Positions 50,665-59,956 are shown, counted from the first letter of the stretch. The stretch: DNA of 64,000 nt from an uncultured Chitinophagaceae bacterium (GCA_936908745.1 CAKZFX010000020.1:62001-126000); one strand, 5' to 3'. Made by a program: numbers and translations. The notes: generated by a model from the letters alone, not told the origin.

Positions 50665-51444
50665 TTATTTTTCAGATGACAACTTTACTAACGCTTTAAT
50701 AACTCTTGCCAGCTCTTTTTGTTCTTTTTTAGCAGCAGCGGCGTTGCTGAATTTTACCAATCGCCTGTCTTTATAATCACCTTCCAGCAAGGCTGACTTT
50801 ATTTTTACAATCGCAGGATGATGAAACACGAGTAAAATCGTTTTGTTTTTATAAGGGCCAAAGGTCAGCAGGTCATCTGTGAGATAATAACTCGGCGCAT
50901 TCCATTTGATGCGTTCGTTCAGCTCCGGCGCTGCTTCTTTAATGATCTTCCGCACCGCATTGATCTCTTTTTTACCCGTTGCATCCAGTTTGCCCAACCA
51001 ATCGCTTACCGCTTTTTCTTCTTTATTGCTGTCTCCTGCTTTTTTTGCAACCGGTTTTTTAGGAGTGGCTTTAGCCGGTTTCTTTTTGGCCGCTGCTCTT
51101 TCTTCATTCTTTATCACACAAAACTTAACGATCTGCGTGATCAATGAATAAGGGATCGGTTTATCATGCGGAAACTGTACGGTCCCTTTCGAAGTTTCAA
51201 AACCGGCCAGTTCTTTTTTAAATAGCTCAATCGGGCCGCTGCCCGGATAAAAGCCGATATGATTTTTATAACCTGCAAAATGGACCAAGTTGCCTTCATA
51301 CTTAAAAGTCGGGATACCATAGCCAATTGTTTGCTCTGCTTTTGGCGCCGCTTTTTGTATCGTGTTGCGCAGTTTTTGTAAACGTTGCCGGAGAGCGGCA
51401 GGAAACTGTGCAATATGTTCATCGATGGTTGCTGATTGGTGCAT
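50665..51444 (-). CDS. Tandem DUF1801 (YdhG-like) protein
   Basis: A 259-residue soluble protein made of two frataxin-like DUF1801 domains. The first (about 5-115) has LRNTIQKAAPKAEQTIGYGI and FKYEGNLVHFAGYKNHIGFY. The second (145-259) has VRKIIKEAAPELNERIKWNAPSYY. A lysine-alanine-proline-rich linker separates them. Single-domain members include Bacillus Fra/YdhG, proposed iron chaperones. Duplicated forms are less common. The role here is unknown. It lies nine bases downstream of the SRPBCC gene. Confidence 0.8.
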   Translation of the reverse strand: MHQSATIDEHIAQFPAALRQRLQKLRNTIQKAAPKAEQTIGYGIPTFKYEGNLVHFAGYKNHIGFYPGSGPIELFKKELAGFETSKGTVQFPHDKPIPYSLITQIVKFCVIKNEERAAAKKKPAKATPKKPVAKKAGDSNKEEKAVSDWLGKLDATGKKEINAVRKIIKEAAPELNERIKWNAPSYYLTDDLLTFGPYKNKTILLVFHHPAIVKIKSALLEGDYKDRRLVKFSNAAAAKKEQKELARVIKALVKLSSEK

Positions 51445-51453
51445 GACGTACGA

Positions 51454-51987
51454 TTATTTTTCCAAAATGGCTTTCAGGTTCGACAGGTTTTGCAGCATAT
51501 CCTTGCTTAATAATTTATCCATAAACAGGTTCATTACATTCATCGGGAATTTACTGCGGCCGTAAAAAGTGACGTTCACATTTGTTTGGCCGTTACCAGC
51601 ATCGGTTAAGGTTGTCAATACGTAATTGGTGGCTTCAAATGGTTTTTTAAAACGTAGTTCCACCTCGGTGCTTTCGCCTTCCACTACTTTTTTGATTTCC
51701 TGCTCACCCACACCCACGTTTTTATTATCACTGGTCCATGATGAAGTAAAACCGGGTGTGCCATCTGTGCCGGTATAAACAATTTTTACATGCGGGTCTT
51801 TCATTACCCACACGCTGTAATTTTCCTGGTTGCGGATGGACTTTACATAATCAAACACCGTTTGCCTCGGTGCTGCGATTATCATTTCTTTCGAAATACG
51901 AAAATCTTTTTTTGTCAATAAGGCAATGATAAGGAACAAGGCGATGATGCCGCCGATCACGTATAGAACGATGAATAAAATCTGCAT
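51454..51987 (-). CDS. SRPBCC-family protein with N-terminal membrane anchor
   Basis: A 177-residue protein. IVLYVIGGIIALFLIIALL is a transmembrane anchor. The rest is an SRPBCC domain beginning IIAAPRQTVFDYVKSIRNQEN and including VELRFKKPFEATNYVLTTL. It resembles the protein at 32356-32877 in length and layout. A hydrophobic ligand is likely but unknown. It is flanked closely by the DUF1801 and DinB genes and probably co-transcribed with them. Confidence 0.78.
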   Translation of the reverse strand: MQILFIVLYVIGGIIALFLIIALLTKKDFRISKEMIIAAPRQTVFDYVKSIRNQENYSVWVMKDPHVKIVYTGTDGTPGFTSSWTSDNKNVGVGEQEIKKVVEGESTEVELRFKKPFEATNYVLTTLTDAGNGQTNVNVTFYGRSKFPMNVMNLFMDKLLSKDMLQNLSNLKAILEK

Positions 51988-52025
51988 ACAGTTAGTTTTA
52001 AATTATATGAACAAGCTACTCAATT

Positions 52026-52556
52026 TTAAGAAGCCGGGTGAAGTGCCGCATAAATATTTTGCAATTGTCTTGTATGACGCATGGCATGACAGGTCATAAA
52101 ACAAATCCATTCCCAGCCGGTCAATGTACCCATCTGCGGCAGCGAAAGACCTGTAACGGTTTTCGTAAGGTCGGCCGTAGCGATGATCTCATCCACCGTT
52201 TCGCGGTTGCGGGCAAAATTTGCAACAAACTCTTCCGGGTCTTTTTCTTCAGCATCCGGCAGGATAAAATCAGGCGACTGCAATTTGGTTTCAAAATTTA
52301 AAAACACGGAACGGATGATGGGCATCTTTTCATCCATCGCTCTTTCGGTCTCCGTCAATTCCATATTGAAAAGCATTGGCACACCGGACTCCGCCTTGTA
52401 TAAATGTTGCGCCACCTGCCCGGCGGTCCAGCTTTCAGCAAAAGGGATTTTATTAAAATCTTCTTTGGAAAAACGGGAAAGAATAGCCAACAGGTCGCCT
52501 GTATTGGTATGTAATTCTTTCAATAATTCCTCTTTGGAAAATGTAGCGTCAGGCAT
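52026..52556 (-). CDS. DinB-family protein
   Basis: A 176-residue helical protein. SWTAGQVAQHLYKAESG carries the first histidine of the DinB/YfiT-type metal site and TCHAMRHTRQLQNIY the C-terminal H-x3-H pair. The fold is a four-helix bundle that binds divalent metal; members act as thiol transferases or hydrolases, many uncharacterised. It heads the group DinB-SRPBCC-DUF1801-DoxX, which may be one transcript. Confidence 0.85.
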   Translation of the reverse strand: MPDATFSKEELLKELHTNTGDLLAILSRFSKEDFNKIPFAESWTAGQVAQHLYKAESGVPMLFNMELTETERAMDEKMPIIRSVFLNFETKLQSPDFILPDAEEKDPEEFVANFARNRETVDEIIATADLTKTVTGLSLPQMGTLTGWEWICFMTCHAMRHTRQLQNIYAALHPAS

Positions 52557-52664
52557 GATTATTTATTTGATGTAAAAATAGAATAAGCAGCGTAGCAAAA
52601 AGGGTGGAGATACGGCATTCCGGGGTGTGGCTTGCGACATTTGAGGCGCATTATTCATGCCATA

Positions 52665-52774
52665 GTTTTTACCACAGAGATCACGAAGAAGTTTCAGCAC
52701 AGAGGCACAAAGCACCCGTTAAAATAATCCTCCGTGTTCTTTGTGCAATCCGCCCTGCACTTTGTGGTTAAAAC
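52665..52774. repeat. MITE-like ACCACAGAG-family element, gene-less
   Basis: GTTTTTACCACAGAG (52665-52679) and CTTTGTGGTTAAAAC (52760-52774) are inverted ends matching at 13 of 15 positions. Internal units (CACAGAGGCACAAAG, CCGTGTTCTTTGTG) belong to the same family. No gene; it fills the space before the saccharopine-dehydrogenase-like gene. Confidence 0.65.
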
Positions 52775-52829
52775 TATTCAGACTATATACTGACTGCAAT
52801 TTTTTATTTTTGCTATTCAATTATTACCC

Positions 52830-53942
52830 ATGACGATTGCTGTATTAGGGGCCGGTATGGTCGGCCGCGCCATTGCCTTAGATCTTGCTGCTGAGCACGA
52901 CGTAACTTCTTTTGACCTTTCTTCTCCCAATCTTGAAGAATTAAAACAACGCAATAACAAGATACAAGTAGCTGCCGCCGACTTACTGGACTATGCATTG
53001 TATGCAGACATGTTACAGCCCTTCGATCTCGTGGTGACGGCTGTGCCCGGTTTTATGGGTTATAAAACATTGGAGGCTGTGATCAATGCAGGTAAAGATG
53101 TGGTGGATATTTCTTTTTTCCCGGAAGATGTGTTGCAACTGGATAAATTGGCAAAAGAGAAAAATGTAACCGTTATTACCGATTGCGGTGTGGCGCCGGG
53201 CATGAGCAACTTTATTTTGGGTCGCTATAATGCAGCAATGAAAATTGATGCGTTTGAATGTTATGTCGGCGGTTTGCCCAAAGAAAGAAAGCCTCCATTT
53301 CAATACAAAGCGCCTTTTTCGCCGGTGGATGTGATACAGGAATACATTCGTCCGGCAAGATTGGTAGAGAACAGCGAAGTGGTGACCAGGCCCGCATTGA
53401 GCGACAGGGAAATGATGGTATTTGATAAAGCCGGCCCACTCGAAGCATTCAATACCGACGGGCTTCGTTCCTTGTTATATACAATGAACCATATACCGGA
53501 CATGAAAGAAAAAACATTGCGTTATCCCGGGCATATTGATCTGATCATTGCGATGCAACAGGCCGGTTTCTTTTCAACCGAACCTTTGCGTTTTGATGAA
53601 AAAGATATTACGCCGCTGGAGTTTACATCAAGGTTGCTGGTCAATGAATGGAAACTGGGCCCGAATGAAGAAGAGTTTACCGTAATGAAAGTGATCATCA
53701 AAGGTGAAGGCAAAACGATAGAATATGACCTGTACGATGAATACGACCCGGCCACACAACTTTCTTCGATGGCAAGAACAACCGGCTATACCTGCACAGC
53801 AGCGGTTAATTTAATTATCAAAGAAATGTTTACAGCGAAAGGCGTTTTTCCTCCTGAACTGGTGGGCAGCGATAAAGCCTGTTTTGATTTTGTACTGGAG
53901 TATTTAAAACAAAGAGGCGTGAACTGGATTCGTTCCAAATAA
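52830..53942 (+). CDS. Saccharopine-dehydrogenase-family oxidoreductase
   Basis: A 370-residue enzyme. MTIAVLGAGMVGRAIALDL is the Rossmann dinucleotide loop. DLVVTAVPGFMGYKTLEAVI and DCGVAPGMSNFILG are conserved in saccharopine dehydrogenase and lysine 6-dehydrogenase-like enzymes. The C-terminal substrate domain includes FNTDGLRSLLYTM and LRYPGHIDLI. It probably acts on an amino acid such as lysine or saccharopine; the exact reaction is unknown. A TATTTTTG box at 52805-52812 could be its -7 element. A terminator follows immediately. Confidence 0.82.
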   Translation: MTIAVLGAGMVGRAIALDLAAEHDVTSFDLSSPNLEELKQRNNKIQVAAADLLDYALYADMLQPFDLVVTAVPGFMGYKTLEAVINAGKDVVDISFFPEDVLQLDKLAKEKNVTVITDCGVAPGMSNFILGRYNAAMKIDAFECYVGGLPKERKPPFQYKAPFSPVDVIQEYIRPARLVENSEVVTRPALSDREMMVFDKAGPLEAFNTDGLRSLLYTMNHIPDMKEKTLRYPGHIDLIIAMQQAGFFSTEPLRFDEKDITPLEFTSRLLVNEWKLGPNEEEFTVMKVIIKGEGKTIEYDLYDEYDPATQLSSMARTTGYTCTAAVNLIIKEMFTAKGVFPPELVGSDKACFDFVLEYLKQRGVNWIRSK

Positions 53943-53943
53943 A

Positions 53944-53968
53944 AAAGGGAAGCTTAACGCTTCCCTTT
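53944..53968. terminator. Bidirectional terminator between the oxidoreductase and nifU
   Basis: Perfect 10-bp stem AAAGGGAAGC (53944-53953) / GCTTCCCTTT (53959-53968) with a five-base loop, between two convergent genes. Confidence 0.85.
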
Positions 53969-53992
53969 CATTATATATCTTTTTACGATTTA

Positions 53993-54589
53993 TTATTCTG
54001 CTTCCGCCACTACTTCTTTCACTTCCGGGATCATTCTTTTCATCATGCCTTCAATACCGGCTTTCAGCGTGATCATAGATGATGGACATCCGCTGCAGCT
54101 TCCCTGCATCGCCAGGTTGACCGTACCACCTTCATAGCTTTTAAACTGGATAGCGCCACCGTCCATTTCCACGGCCGGGCGAACATAGTTGTCCAATAAT
54201 TCTTTGATACGTTTTACCACATCGTCATCGTCTGCGGTCACTTCGTTGCTGCTCGCTTGTTTTACAGCAGCCAGTTCTTCTTCGTTTACCACCGCTTTAC
54301 CTTCTTCCAGGTATTCTTTCAAAAACTGGCGGATAGAAGGGATTACATCGTTCCAGTCGGTTTCTGATGTTTTTGTCAGCGTCACAAAATTGCTGGCGAT
54401 AAAAACAGCCTTGATAAAAGGGAAACCAAACAGGTCGGTAGCTAAAGGGGAGGGTTTTGCACTTTCCGCATCAGGAAAATCAATGCTTTTGCCGGGATAG
54501 AGGAGTTTGTTGGCCACAAACTTCATTGTTTCCGGGTTAGGGGTCATTTCTGTGTAAATACTGATAACGGGATTTCCTGTTTTGATCAT
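53993..54589 (-). CDS. NifU-family Fe-S cluster carrier (Nfu type)
   Basis: A 198-residue protein with two domains. Residues 8-95 are Nfu_N (EMTPNPETMKFVANKLL, then FGFPFIKAVFIASNFVT). Residues 125-198 are the NifU C-terminal domain with the cluster-binding CxxC in MQGSCSGCPSSMITLK. Nfu proteins receive Fe-S clusters from the SUF system and pass them to apoproteins. The start could also be at the methionine before TPNP. Monocistronic. Confidence 0.92.
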   Translation of the reverse strand: MIKTGNPVISIYTEMTPNPETMKFVANKLLYPGKSIDFPDAESAKPSPLATDLFGFPFIKAVFIASNFVTLTKTSETDWNDVIPSIRQFLKEYLEEGKAVVNEEELAAVKQASSNEVTADDDDVVKRIKELLDNYVRPAVEMDGGAIQFKSYEGGTVNLAMQGSCSGCPSSMITLKAGIEGMMKRMIPEVKEVVAEAE

Positions 54590-54727
54590 AACGCACTTAA
54601 TTATACTGTAAAAATAACAAGAATTGGGGTTGATTGTTTACGGGGAAGGAAAAGAAATGCGTTGCCCGGTAAGAATGTGTTTAACAGGTAATTAACCATG
54701 CAAAAGACGCTTTTACACTGGTTGAGA

Positions 54728-54990
54728 AGGCCGCTGGCGGCCTATCAAAAAAGCGGGTATTTCTCCTTTGCGACAGCATTATCTGCCGGCTGTGAGCCGG
54801 GAAAACGGCGCAGCAATCATTTGGGATTAAAGAAGGTGATTTCCGGCGGAAGGTTGGAAAGCGGCATCCACGAGACGTCCTGCGGAACGATGATTCAACT
54901 TTTTGTAACGTTCAATATAATATATGAAGCGTTCCGCTGGAACGCTATAAGATAAGCCTGCCAACCTTGTCCCGTAGGAACATCTTGTGG
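54728..54990 (-). repeat. Cluster of short palindromes, covarying hairpin family (copy 2)
   Basis: This gene-free space holds a series of hairpins with tiny loops: GGCCGC-TG-GCGGCC (54729-54742), CCGGCT-GTG-AGCCGG (54786-54800), an imperfect one around GACGTCCTGCGGAACG (54875-54889), AGCGTTCC-GCT-GGAACGCT (54928-54946) and TGTCCC-GTA-GGAACA (54968-54982). Read on the minus strand, the order palindrome, AT-rich spacer, palindrome, TCGTGG matches the region 61725-61800, with different arm sequences. Confidence 0.6.
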
Positions 54991-55034
54991 AATATAAAGA
55001 AGAAAAAGGCTTCCTAATGGACAAAGATGATAGT

Positions 55035-55069
55035 CTTGAGATGCTTCACTGCGTTCAGCATGACGAAAA
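55035..55069. repeat. Hairpin repeat (CATGCTGAGC... family), copy 2
   Basis: CTTGAGATGCTTCACTGCG and TTCAGCATGACGAAAA are the inverse-orientation relatives of the repeat at 16344-16383. It ends one base before the methyltransferase-family stop. Confidence 0.6.
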
Positions 55070-55792
55070 CTACTCCTTAAAACGACCTGTTTTTTTCAGG
55101 TAGCGGATCAGGATATAGATCAAAAGCAATGCACCGAGGATAATGCCCAGCAGCAAATTGCGGAAATCTTTATCGCCGCCTGTCAGTTCGGGGTAGTTCA
55201 ACAGCAACAACAGCGTGATACCGATCAGCCAGATAAATTGCGTGGTATGTTCTTTCAGGATCCAGCGTTTCCAGTTGAAAGCCATGCTGCCAAAGGTTTT
55301 GCCAATGCCTTTCAGGTTAGGAAACCAGCGGTTTACTTTTTTGCAATATTCATCAAAACCAGCCCCGAATTTTCCACGCAGGAAGTTTTCTTCCGCCAGC
55401 ACGATAGCCTGGTAGATAAATAAGAAAACAGGAATGACGATGGCTGTATACACCAGTGAATTGGCCAGGATACCCACACCCAGCAGCATCAGGATATTGC
55501 CCACGTACAGCGGATTGCGGCAATGGTTAAAAATGCCTTCGGTCACCAATCCTTCGGCATACGGTTTTCCTTCCTTGCCACCACGAACGATATAGGCGAG
55601 CCCAATCGTCAGGCCGCGGATCAACTGGCCAAGGCAGGTGATAAACAAACCCAGCGCAATCGGCCATATATAATAATGCTCACCAAATTGTTCTTTTGAA
55701 AAAAGCGGCCATGAAGGAATGAACAACGCACCGTAAAATAAAATGAAGATCCAGTTACGATACTTAAAAAAGAAATTTCCGATTGCTACCAT
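55070..55792 (-). CDS. Isoprenylcysteine carboxyl methyltransferase (ICMT/PEMT)-family membrane protein
   Basis: A 240-residue protein with five or six hydrophobic segments. VTEGIFNHCRNPLYVGNILML is the SAM-binding-region motif (N-P-x-Y) and AEENFLRGKFGAGFDEYCKKV the C-terminal motif of the ICMT/PEMT family. Bacterial members methylate small lipids or isoprenoid-type acceptors; the substrate is unknown. A last hydrophobic segment (FRNLLLGIILGALLLIYILI) is an extra helix compared with minimal members. Confidence 0.82.
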   Translation of the reverse strand: MVAIGNFFFKYRNWIFILFYGALFIPSWPLFSKEQFGEHYYIWPIALGLFITCLGQLIRGLTIGLAYIVRGGKEGKPYAEGLVTEGIFNHCRNPLYVGNILMLLGVGILANSLVYTAIVIPVFLFIYQAIVLAEENFLRGKFGAGFDEYCKKVNRWFPNLKGIGKTFGSMAFNWKRWILKEHTTQFIWLIGITLLLLLNYPELTGGDKDFRNLLLGIILGALLLIYILIRYLKKTGRFKE

Positions 55793-55830
55793 TGGGGTGT
55801 TGGTTTAAATAGCTGTTGTCTGTGTTTTTA

Positions 55831-56343
55831 TCAGGCTTTTGCTAAAGCCCGTTCAAGTACTTCAAGATTTTCTTTATACCCGTCGGCATATTCCCATCCT
55901 TCCTGCAATTCTGTCCATAATTTTTGCCGGTTGATCGCCAATTGTATAAGCGGTTTATTTTGTGCTTCAATTAATCCTTCATCCACCAATTGGGCAAACC
56001 CGGTTGCGATAACAGAAACATCTAACGTGAATATGTATTGAGTATCGTCGAAATCTTCATCTTCAACCTGACTTGCAACCAGTTCCTTGTTCAATAAATC
56101 CGTATTGTAGTTTTCAAAATCCATTTCACCCACGCTTTCAATCACCCATTTCAGGCATTCAATTGTTGGTGTCTCCGGGTTTTCAATGCGCCAGTCCCTG
56201 TATTCTGCCAGCGCCATATCGCCTTCGTCAGAACCAAACGGCGCTAACTCATCTGTGCAATCCCAAAAAAACTCTTCAGGGATTAACTCAACAGCACGGG
56301 GATGCGCCATCTCCTGATTGATACCATAGTTTTCTTCTTCCAT
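55831..56343 (-). CDS. YfeS-like hypothetical protein
   Basis: A 170-residue acidic soluble protein. HPRAVELIPEEFFWDCTDEL and APFGSDEGDMALAEYRDW resemble, from memory, the E. coli YfeS family, whose function is unknown. The C-terminal half is helical and contains no motif I know. Immunity-like or regulatory roles are possible. It precedes cmoA-like on the same strand with a 28-base gap. Confidence 0.55.
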   Translation of the reverse strand: MEEENYGINQEMAHPRAVELIPEEFFWDCTDELAPFGSDEGDMALAEYRDWRIENPETPTIECLKWVIESVGEMDFENYNTDLLNKELVASQVEDEDFDDTQYIFTLDVSVIATGFAQLVDEGLIEAQNKPLIQLAINRQKLWTELQEGWEYADGYKENLEVLERALAKA

Positions 56344-56371
56344 ACAAAACGTAGTTTAACGCTGAAAGAAA

Positions 56372-57100
56372 TTATTTTTTCGTTGCAATAATGCCGGCAA
56401 AATTATACCACTTGAAAAAGGTTTCGCAATGTGCAAAGCCCTGGTCACGCAGCAGGCTGATATTTTCGCTTAGTTTATAAGGCACCAATACATTTTCCAA
56501 TGCTTCACGTTTCTGTGAAATTTCCATTTCACTGTACTGGTTGCGGCGCTTATAATTATAATAATACTCGATAAAGTCACGGTTGAAATTGCTTTCTTCT
56601 GCTAAAATTTTCTCTACCAGGATCAATACGCCACCGGGATTGATGCCATCGAAAATGTTTTTTACCAGGCGTTCGCGGTAAATAGGACGCACAAACTGCA
56701 AGGTCAGGCATAAGACCACCACAGAAGCGTTTTCGATCTTGATGTCTTGTGCTAAATCAGCGCAACGCAGTTCATAAGGCCGGGCAAAACCCAGTTCAGT
56801 AAACTTGGATTGGCATTTATCCAACATTTCCTGTGAGTCGTCGATACCGATAAAACGGATGTCGGGGTTTACCATCGTGTCCATACCGATCATGGTAGTG
56901 CCGGTAGAGCAACCGAGGTCATACACAAAGCTTCCGTCGGCGGCATGCCTGGCGGCCAGTTCGGCCATCATGCGTTGTATTTCGCCATAATAAGGAACCG
57001 AACGGTTCACCATATCATCAAATACTTTGGCTACGTTGGCCCCGAATTTAAAATCGCTGGCTTTTTCGATCTCGCCTTTGAAAACCTCGTCTTTGTTCAT
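56372..57100 (-). CDS. cmoA: Carboxy-S-adenosyl-L-methionine synthase (CmoA)
   Basis: From the ATG at 57100, 242 residues, the usual CmoA length. FVYDLGCSTGTTMIGM is the SAM-binding motif, and FIGIDDSQEML, LCLTLQFVRPIYRERLV and LILVEKILAEES are typical of CmoA. CmoA makes carboxy-SAM from SAM and prephenate, which CmoB uses for wobble-uridine 5-oxyacetyl modification in tRNA. cmoB is not in the window. A family SAM methyltransferase of other function is the alternative, though the motif match is good. Confidence 0.82.
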   Translation of the reverse strand: MNKDEVFKGEIEKASDFKFGANVAKVFDDMVNRSVPYYGEIQRMMAELAARHAADGSFVYDLGCSTGTTMIGMDTMVNPDIRFIGIDDSQEMLDKCQSKFTELGFARPYELRCADLAQDIKIENASVVVLCLTLQFVRPIYRERLVKNIFDGINPGGVLILVEKILAEESNFNRDFIEYYYNYKRRNQYSEMEISQKREALENVLVPYKLSENISLLRDQGFAHCETFFKWYNFAGIIATKK

Positions 57101-57197
57101 GGTAAAAATATGTGGCACAAAGTAAACCTATTTTAAGGGAAGATTGAAAAGTTGGTGGTCCAATAAGTTGACGGCTTCCGGGCATTACCTTTGCGCC

Positions 57198-57551
57198 ATG
57201 AAGAAAATGTACCATTTAGGCAATTGTACCACTTGCCAGGCCATTATTAAGGAAACCGGGGTTGACAAGAAGGGGTTTGAAATGCAGGATATCAAATTTG
57301 AAAAAATAACAGCCACACAACTGGACGCTATGAAAAAAATGGCGGGCAGCTATGAAGCCTTGTTCAGCCGCCGTGCCATGAAATACAAAGAATGGGGTTT
57401 GAAAGACAAAAACCTTACGGAAAAAGATTACCGCCAGTATATTTTAGATGAATACACGTTTTTAAAACGCCCGGTTACCATTATCGGCGATAAAATCTTT
57501 ATCGGCAGCGAAAAGAAAAGCGTGGCGGCGTTGAAGGAGGCAGTTAAATAG
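57198..57551 (+). CDS. Spx/ArsC-family glutaredoxin-like protein
   Basis: From the ATG at 57198, 117 residues; an earlier in-frame ATG adds an unlikely extension. C10 and C13 form a CTTC redox motif at the glutaredoxin position. EKITATQLDAMKKMAGSYEALFSRRAM and FLKRPVTIIGDKIFIG match the Spx/ArsC (YffB-like) family. It may be a glutaredoxin-dependent reductase or an Spx-like regulator; arsenate activity is not established. Its end overlaps the dead MFS transporter gene by eight bases. Confidence 0.78.
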   Translation: MKKMYHLGNCTTCQAIIKETGVDKKGFEMQDIKFEKITATQLDAMKKMAGSYEALFSRRAMKYKEWGLKDKNLTEKDYRQYILDEYTFLKRPVTIIGDKIFIGSEKKSVAALKEAVK

Positions 57552-58784
57552 AAAGTGCCGCTTCCTGCTTTTTCTTTTTTTCTTTTTGCAATACCTGCCA
57601 GATAATAATAAGGCTAAGCAACATAAATACGGCTGCCAGTAAAAAGTGCACACCCGGAAAATGAAAAGGGGCTTTGGCGCTGGTAAAATAGCTGAACAGG
57701 TTATTCATCATCAGCGGGCCAAAAATAGTGGTCAGGCTCATCAGGGCTGTTAAAGCGCCTTGTAATTCGCCTTGTTCAGTCGGTGAATATGTCCCGCCAG
57801 TGAAGATTGCAGCGACGGATTACAAATACCGCCCAAACAATAAGGAACGAGTATGGCAAACATCATCCATGTTTCCGATGCAAAAGCAAACAGGGTGAGG
57901 CCAATAGTATATAAAGCCAGGCCGAGATAAATACTTTTCTCATCACCGATTTTTGGATTGACCACTCTTGTCAAACCAGCCTGCACACCACCTACAAGAA
58001 TACCTACAACAGCCAATGAAATACCTACCATTTTTGAACCCCAGCCAAAACGGTATTCAACAAAGAAACTCCAGTTGCCCTGCACAGCCTGTGCGGCTAA
58101 ATAGATGAGAAAAAAACCAATGGCCATCCCGCTGACAGCGGAGTTTTTCCGTAAGAATTGCAAAGAGCCAAATGGATTCGCTTTCTTCCATTGAAAAGGC
58201 CGACGGTTTTCTTTTTTTAATGATTCAGGCAAAACAAAGTAGCCATACAATGCATTCAGTAAACAAAGCGCTGCAGCTGCATAAAAAGGGGCTCTTGTAC
58301 CCCAATCGCTTAATAAGCCGCCTAAAACAGGACCGAGCACAAAGCCTAAACCAAAGGCGGCGCCGATCAATCCAAAATTCTTTGCACGGTTTTCATTGGT
58401 GCTTACATCAGCGATATAGGCACTGGCGGTGGTAAAGCTTGCGCCGGTGATGCCCGCTATCACACGACCGACAAACAGCCAGCCATAGGTTGGCGCCAAT
58501 GCTAAAACGATATAATCAATACCAAATCCTAATAAGGAAGATAGTAGTACGGGACGACGGCCATAACGATCACTGAGGTTTCCAATGATGGGTGCAAAAA
58601 CAAATTGCGTGACCGCATAAACCGCTAGTAAAATACCGCCATAAGAAGCAGCCTGGTTAACCGGTATCTGTTTTAATTCGGAGATCAGGTCGGGCATTAC
58701 GGGAATGATCAGTCCCCAGCCCATTACATCAATCAGGAGTGTGATAAATATAAATCCGATTGCGGCTTGGCGGTTTTTTGGCAT
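57544..58784 (-). pseudogene. TetA-like MFS transporter, broken by a one-base frameshift
   Basis: The main frame (58784 to 57750) encodes eleven or so helices of the drug:H+ antiporter type: GNLSDRYGRRPVLLSS is the MFS motif A and VGRVIAGITGASFTTASAYI motif C-like. It ends with HIHRLNKANYKAL. Shifting frame at 57784-57785 restores PTEQGELQGALTALMSLTTI and runs to a stop at 57544, giving the expected last helices. So one base is missing. The break may be real or a sequencing error. An intact protein would export a drug or metabolite. Confidence 0.8.
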
Positions 58785-58991
58785 ATTTAAATATATGAAT
58801 AGAAGCGAAGTTCATTCCTTTTTAATGAAAACTATTTGGCTTTTTGCGAAACAGGCATGATTTTCACGATGAATTATTAACAAAGTTGGAAGCATTTGAC
58901 AAAAAACCACTTCTATCTTTGCACCTTGTTAAGGCAAGCGGGGGATAAAACATGCTATCCCACCGTAATTTTTTTATTTAAAACTCGTTGT

Positions 58992-59891
58992 ATGAAATTG
59001 AACCAACTCTTGCTCACCGCCACCACTTCCCTGTTTTTATTTTCCTGTGTAAGCAGTAAAAAATTTAAGTCTGCACAGCTTCAGTACACAGAATTGCAAG
59101 GCAAATATACTTTGCTGCAAAACGACCTGAACACTTGTAATGATGACAAAGCCAACCTCAACAGGCAGAAATCTGCATTGGAAAGTGATGTGGCTTCTCT
59201 CAATTCAAAAATAAAAGACCTGAACAGCCAGGTTGATTTCCTGAAAGCCAACAACACATCTGCGTTGAAACAACTGGAAGATTTGTCCGTGATCTCTTCT
59301 TCGCAAGCGGAAAGCATCAAAAAGTCGATGGAAAACATTGGTGCAAAAGATGCCTATATCCAGACTTTGCAACAACAAATGGCGCATAAAGATTCATTGA
59401 ACATGGCGCTGGTGATGAACCTCAAAGGCGCTATTGGTAATATGGCCGATGAAGACATCAATATCAAAGTCGACAAAGGTGTCGTATATATTGATATCTC
59501 AGACAAACTGCTGTTCAAAAGCGGTAAATACGAAGTAACGCCACAGGCAAAAACAGTATTGGGTAAAGTAGCGATGGTATTGAAAAACCAGCCTGATATT
59601 GAATTCATGGTGGAAGGACATACGGATAATGTTCCTTACACAGGTGGTGGTGTATTGCAGGACAACTGGGACCTGAGTGTGAAAAGAGCCACTTCTGTTG
59701 TACGTCTTTTACAAAAACAATATGGTTTGGACCCTGCTAAAATTGCAGCAGCCGGTCGTGGTGAATACAAACCCGTTGCCGACAACAGCACAAAAGATGG
59801 TAAAGCGGCCAACCGCAGAACAAGGATCGTGATCCTGCCTCAATTGGATCAGTTCTTCAAATTGCTGGAAACAGATAAATCAGGTGCATAA
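58992..59891 (+). CDS. OmpA-family lipoprotein
   Basis: From the ATG at 58992, 299 residues; the upstream in-frame ATG lacks a signal. MKLNQLLLTATTSLFLFSC is a lipoprotein signal with the cysteine in FSC. Residues 25-150 form a long coiled coil (LQNDLNTCNDDKANLNRQKS). The OmpA peptidoglycan-binding domain is at 185-285 (EFMVEGHTDNVPY, DLSVKRATSVVRLL, NRRTRIVILP). It probably tethers the outer membrane to peptidoglycan. A TATCTTTG box at 58914-58921 is a plausible -7 element. A terminator follows. Confidence 0.87.
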   Translation: MKLNQLLLTATTSLFLFSCVSSKKFKSAQLQYTELQGKYTLLQNDLNTCNDDKANLNRQKSALESDVASLNSKIKDLNSQVDFLKANNTSALKQLEDLSVISSSQAESIKKSMENIGAKDAYIQTLQQQMAHKDSLNMALVMNLKGAIGNMADEDINIKVDKGVVYIDISDKLLFKSGKYEVTPQAKTVLGKVAMVLKNQPDIEFMVEGHTDNVPYTGGGVLQDNWDLSVKRATSVVRLLQKQYGLDPAKIAAAGRGEYKPVADNSTKDGKAANRRTRIVILPQLDQFFKLLETDKSGA

Positions 59892-59911
59892 CCCATTCAG
59901 CATATACAAAA

Positions 59912-59946
59912 AGAAAGCCTTTGAAATTTTCAAAGGCTTTCTTGCT
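59912..59946 (+). terminator. Intrinsic terminator of the OmpA gene
   Basis: Perfect 15-bp stem AGAAAGCCTTTGAAA (59912-59926) / its inverse (59928-59942) around a single-base loop, then a T-rich tract; it could also end the convergent antiporter gene. Confidence 0.85.
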
Positions 59947-59956
59947 TTATAAAGGT

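Noticed and set aside
54698..54955. 85-residue frame in the palindrome cluster
   Set aside because: It runs through several hairpins of a repeat family and matches no protein pattern.
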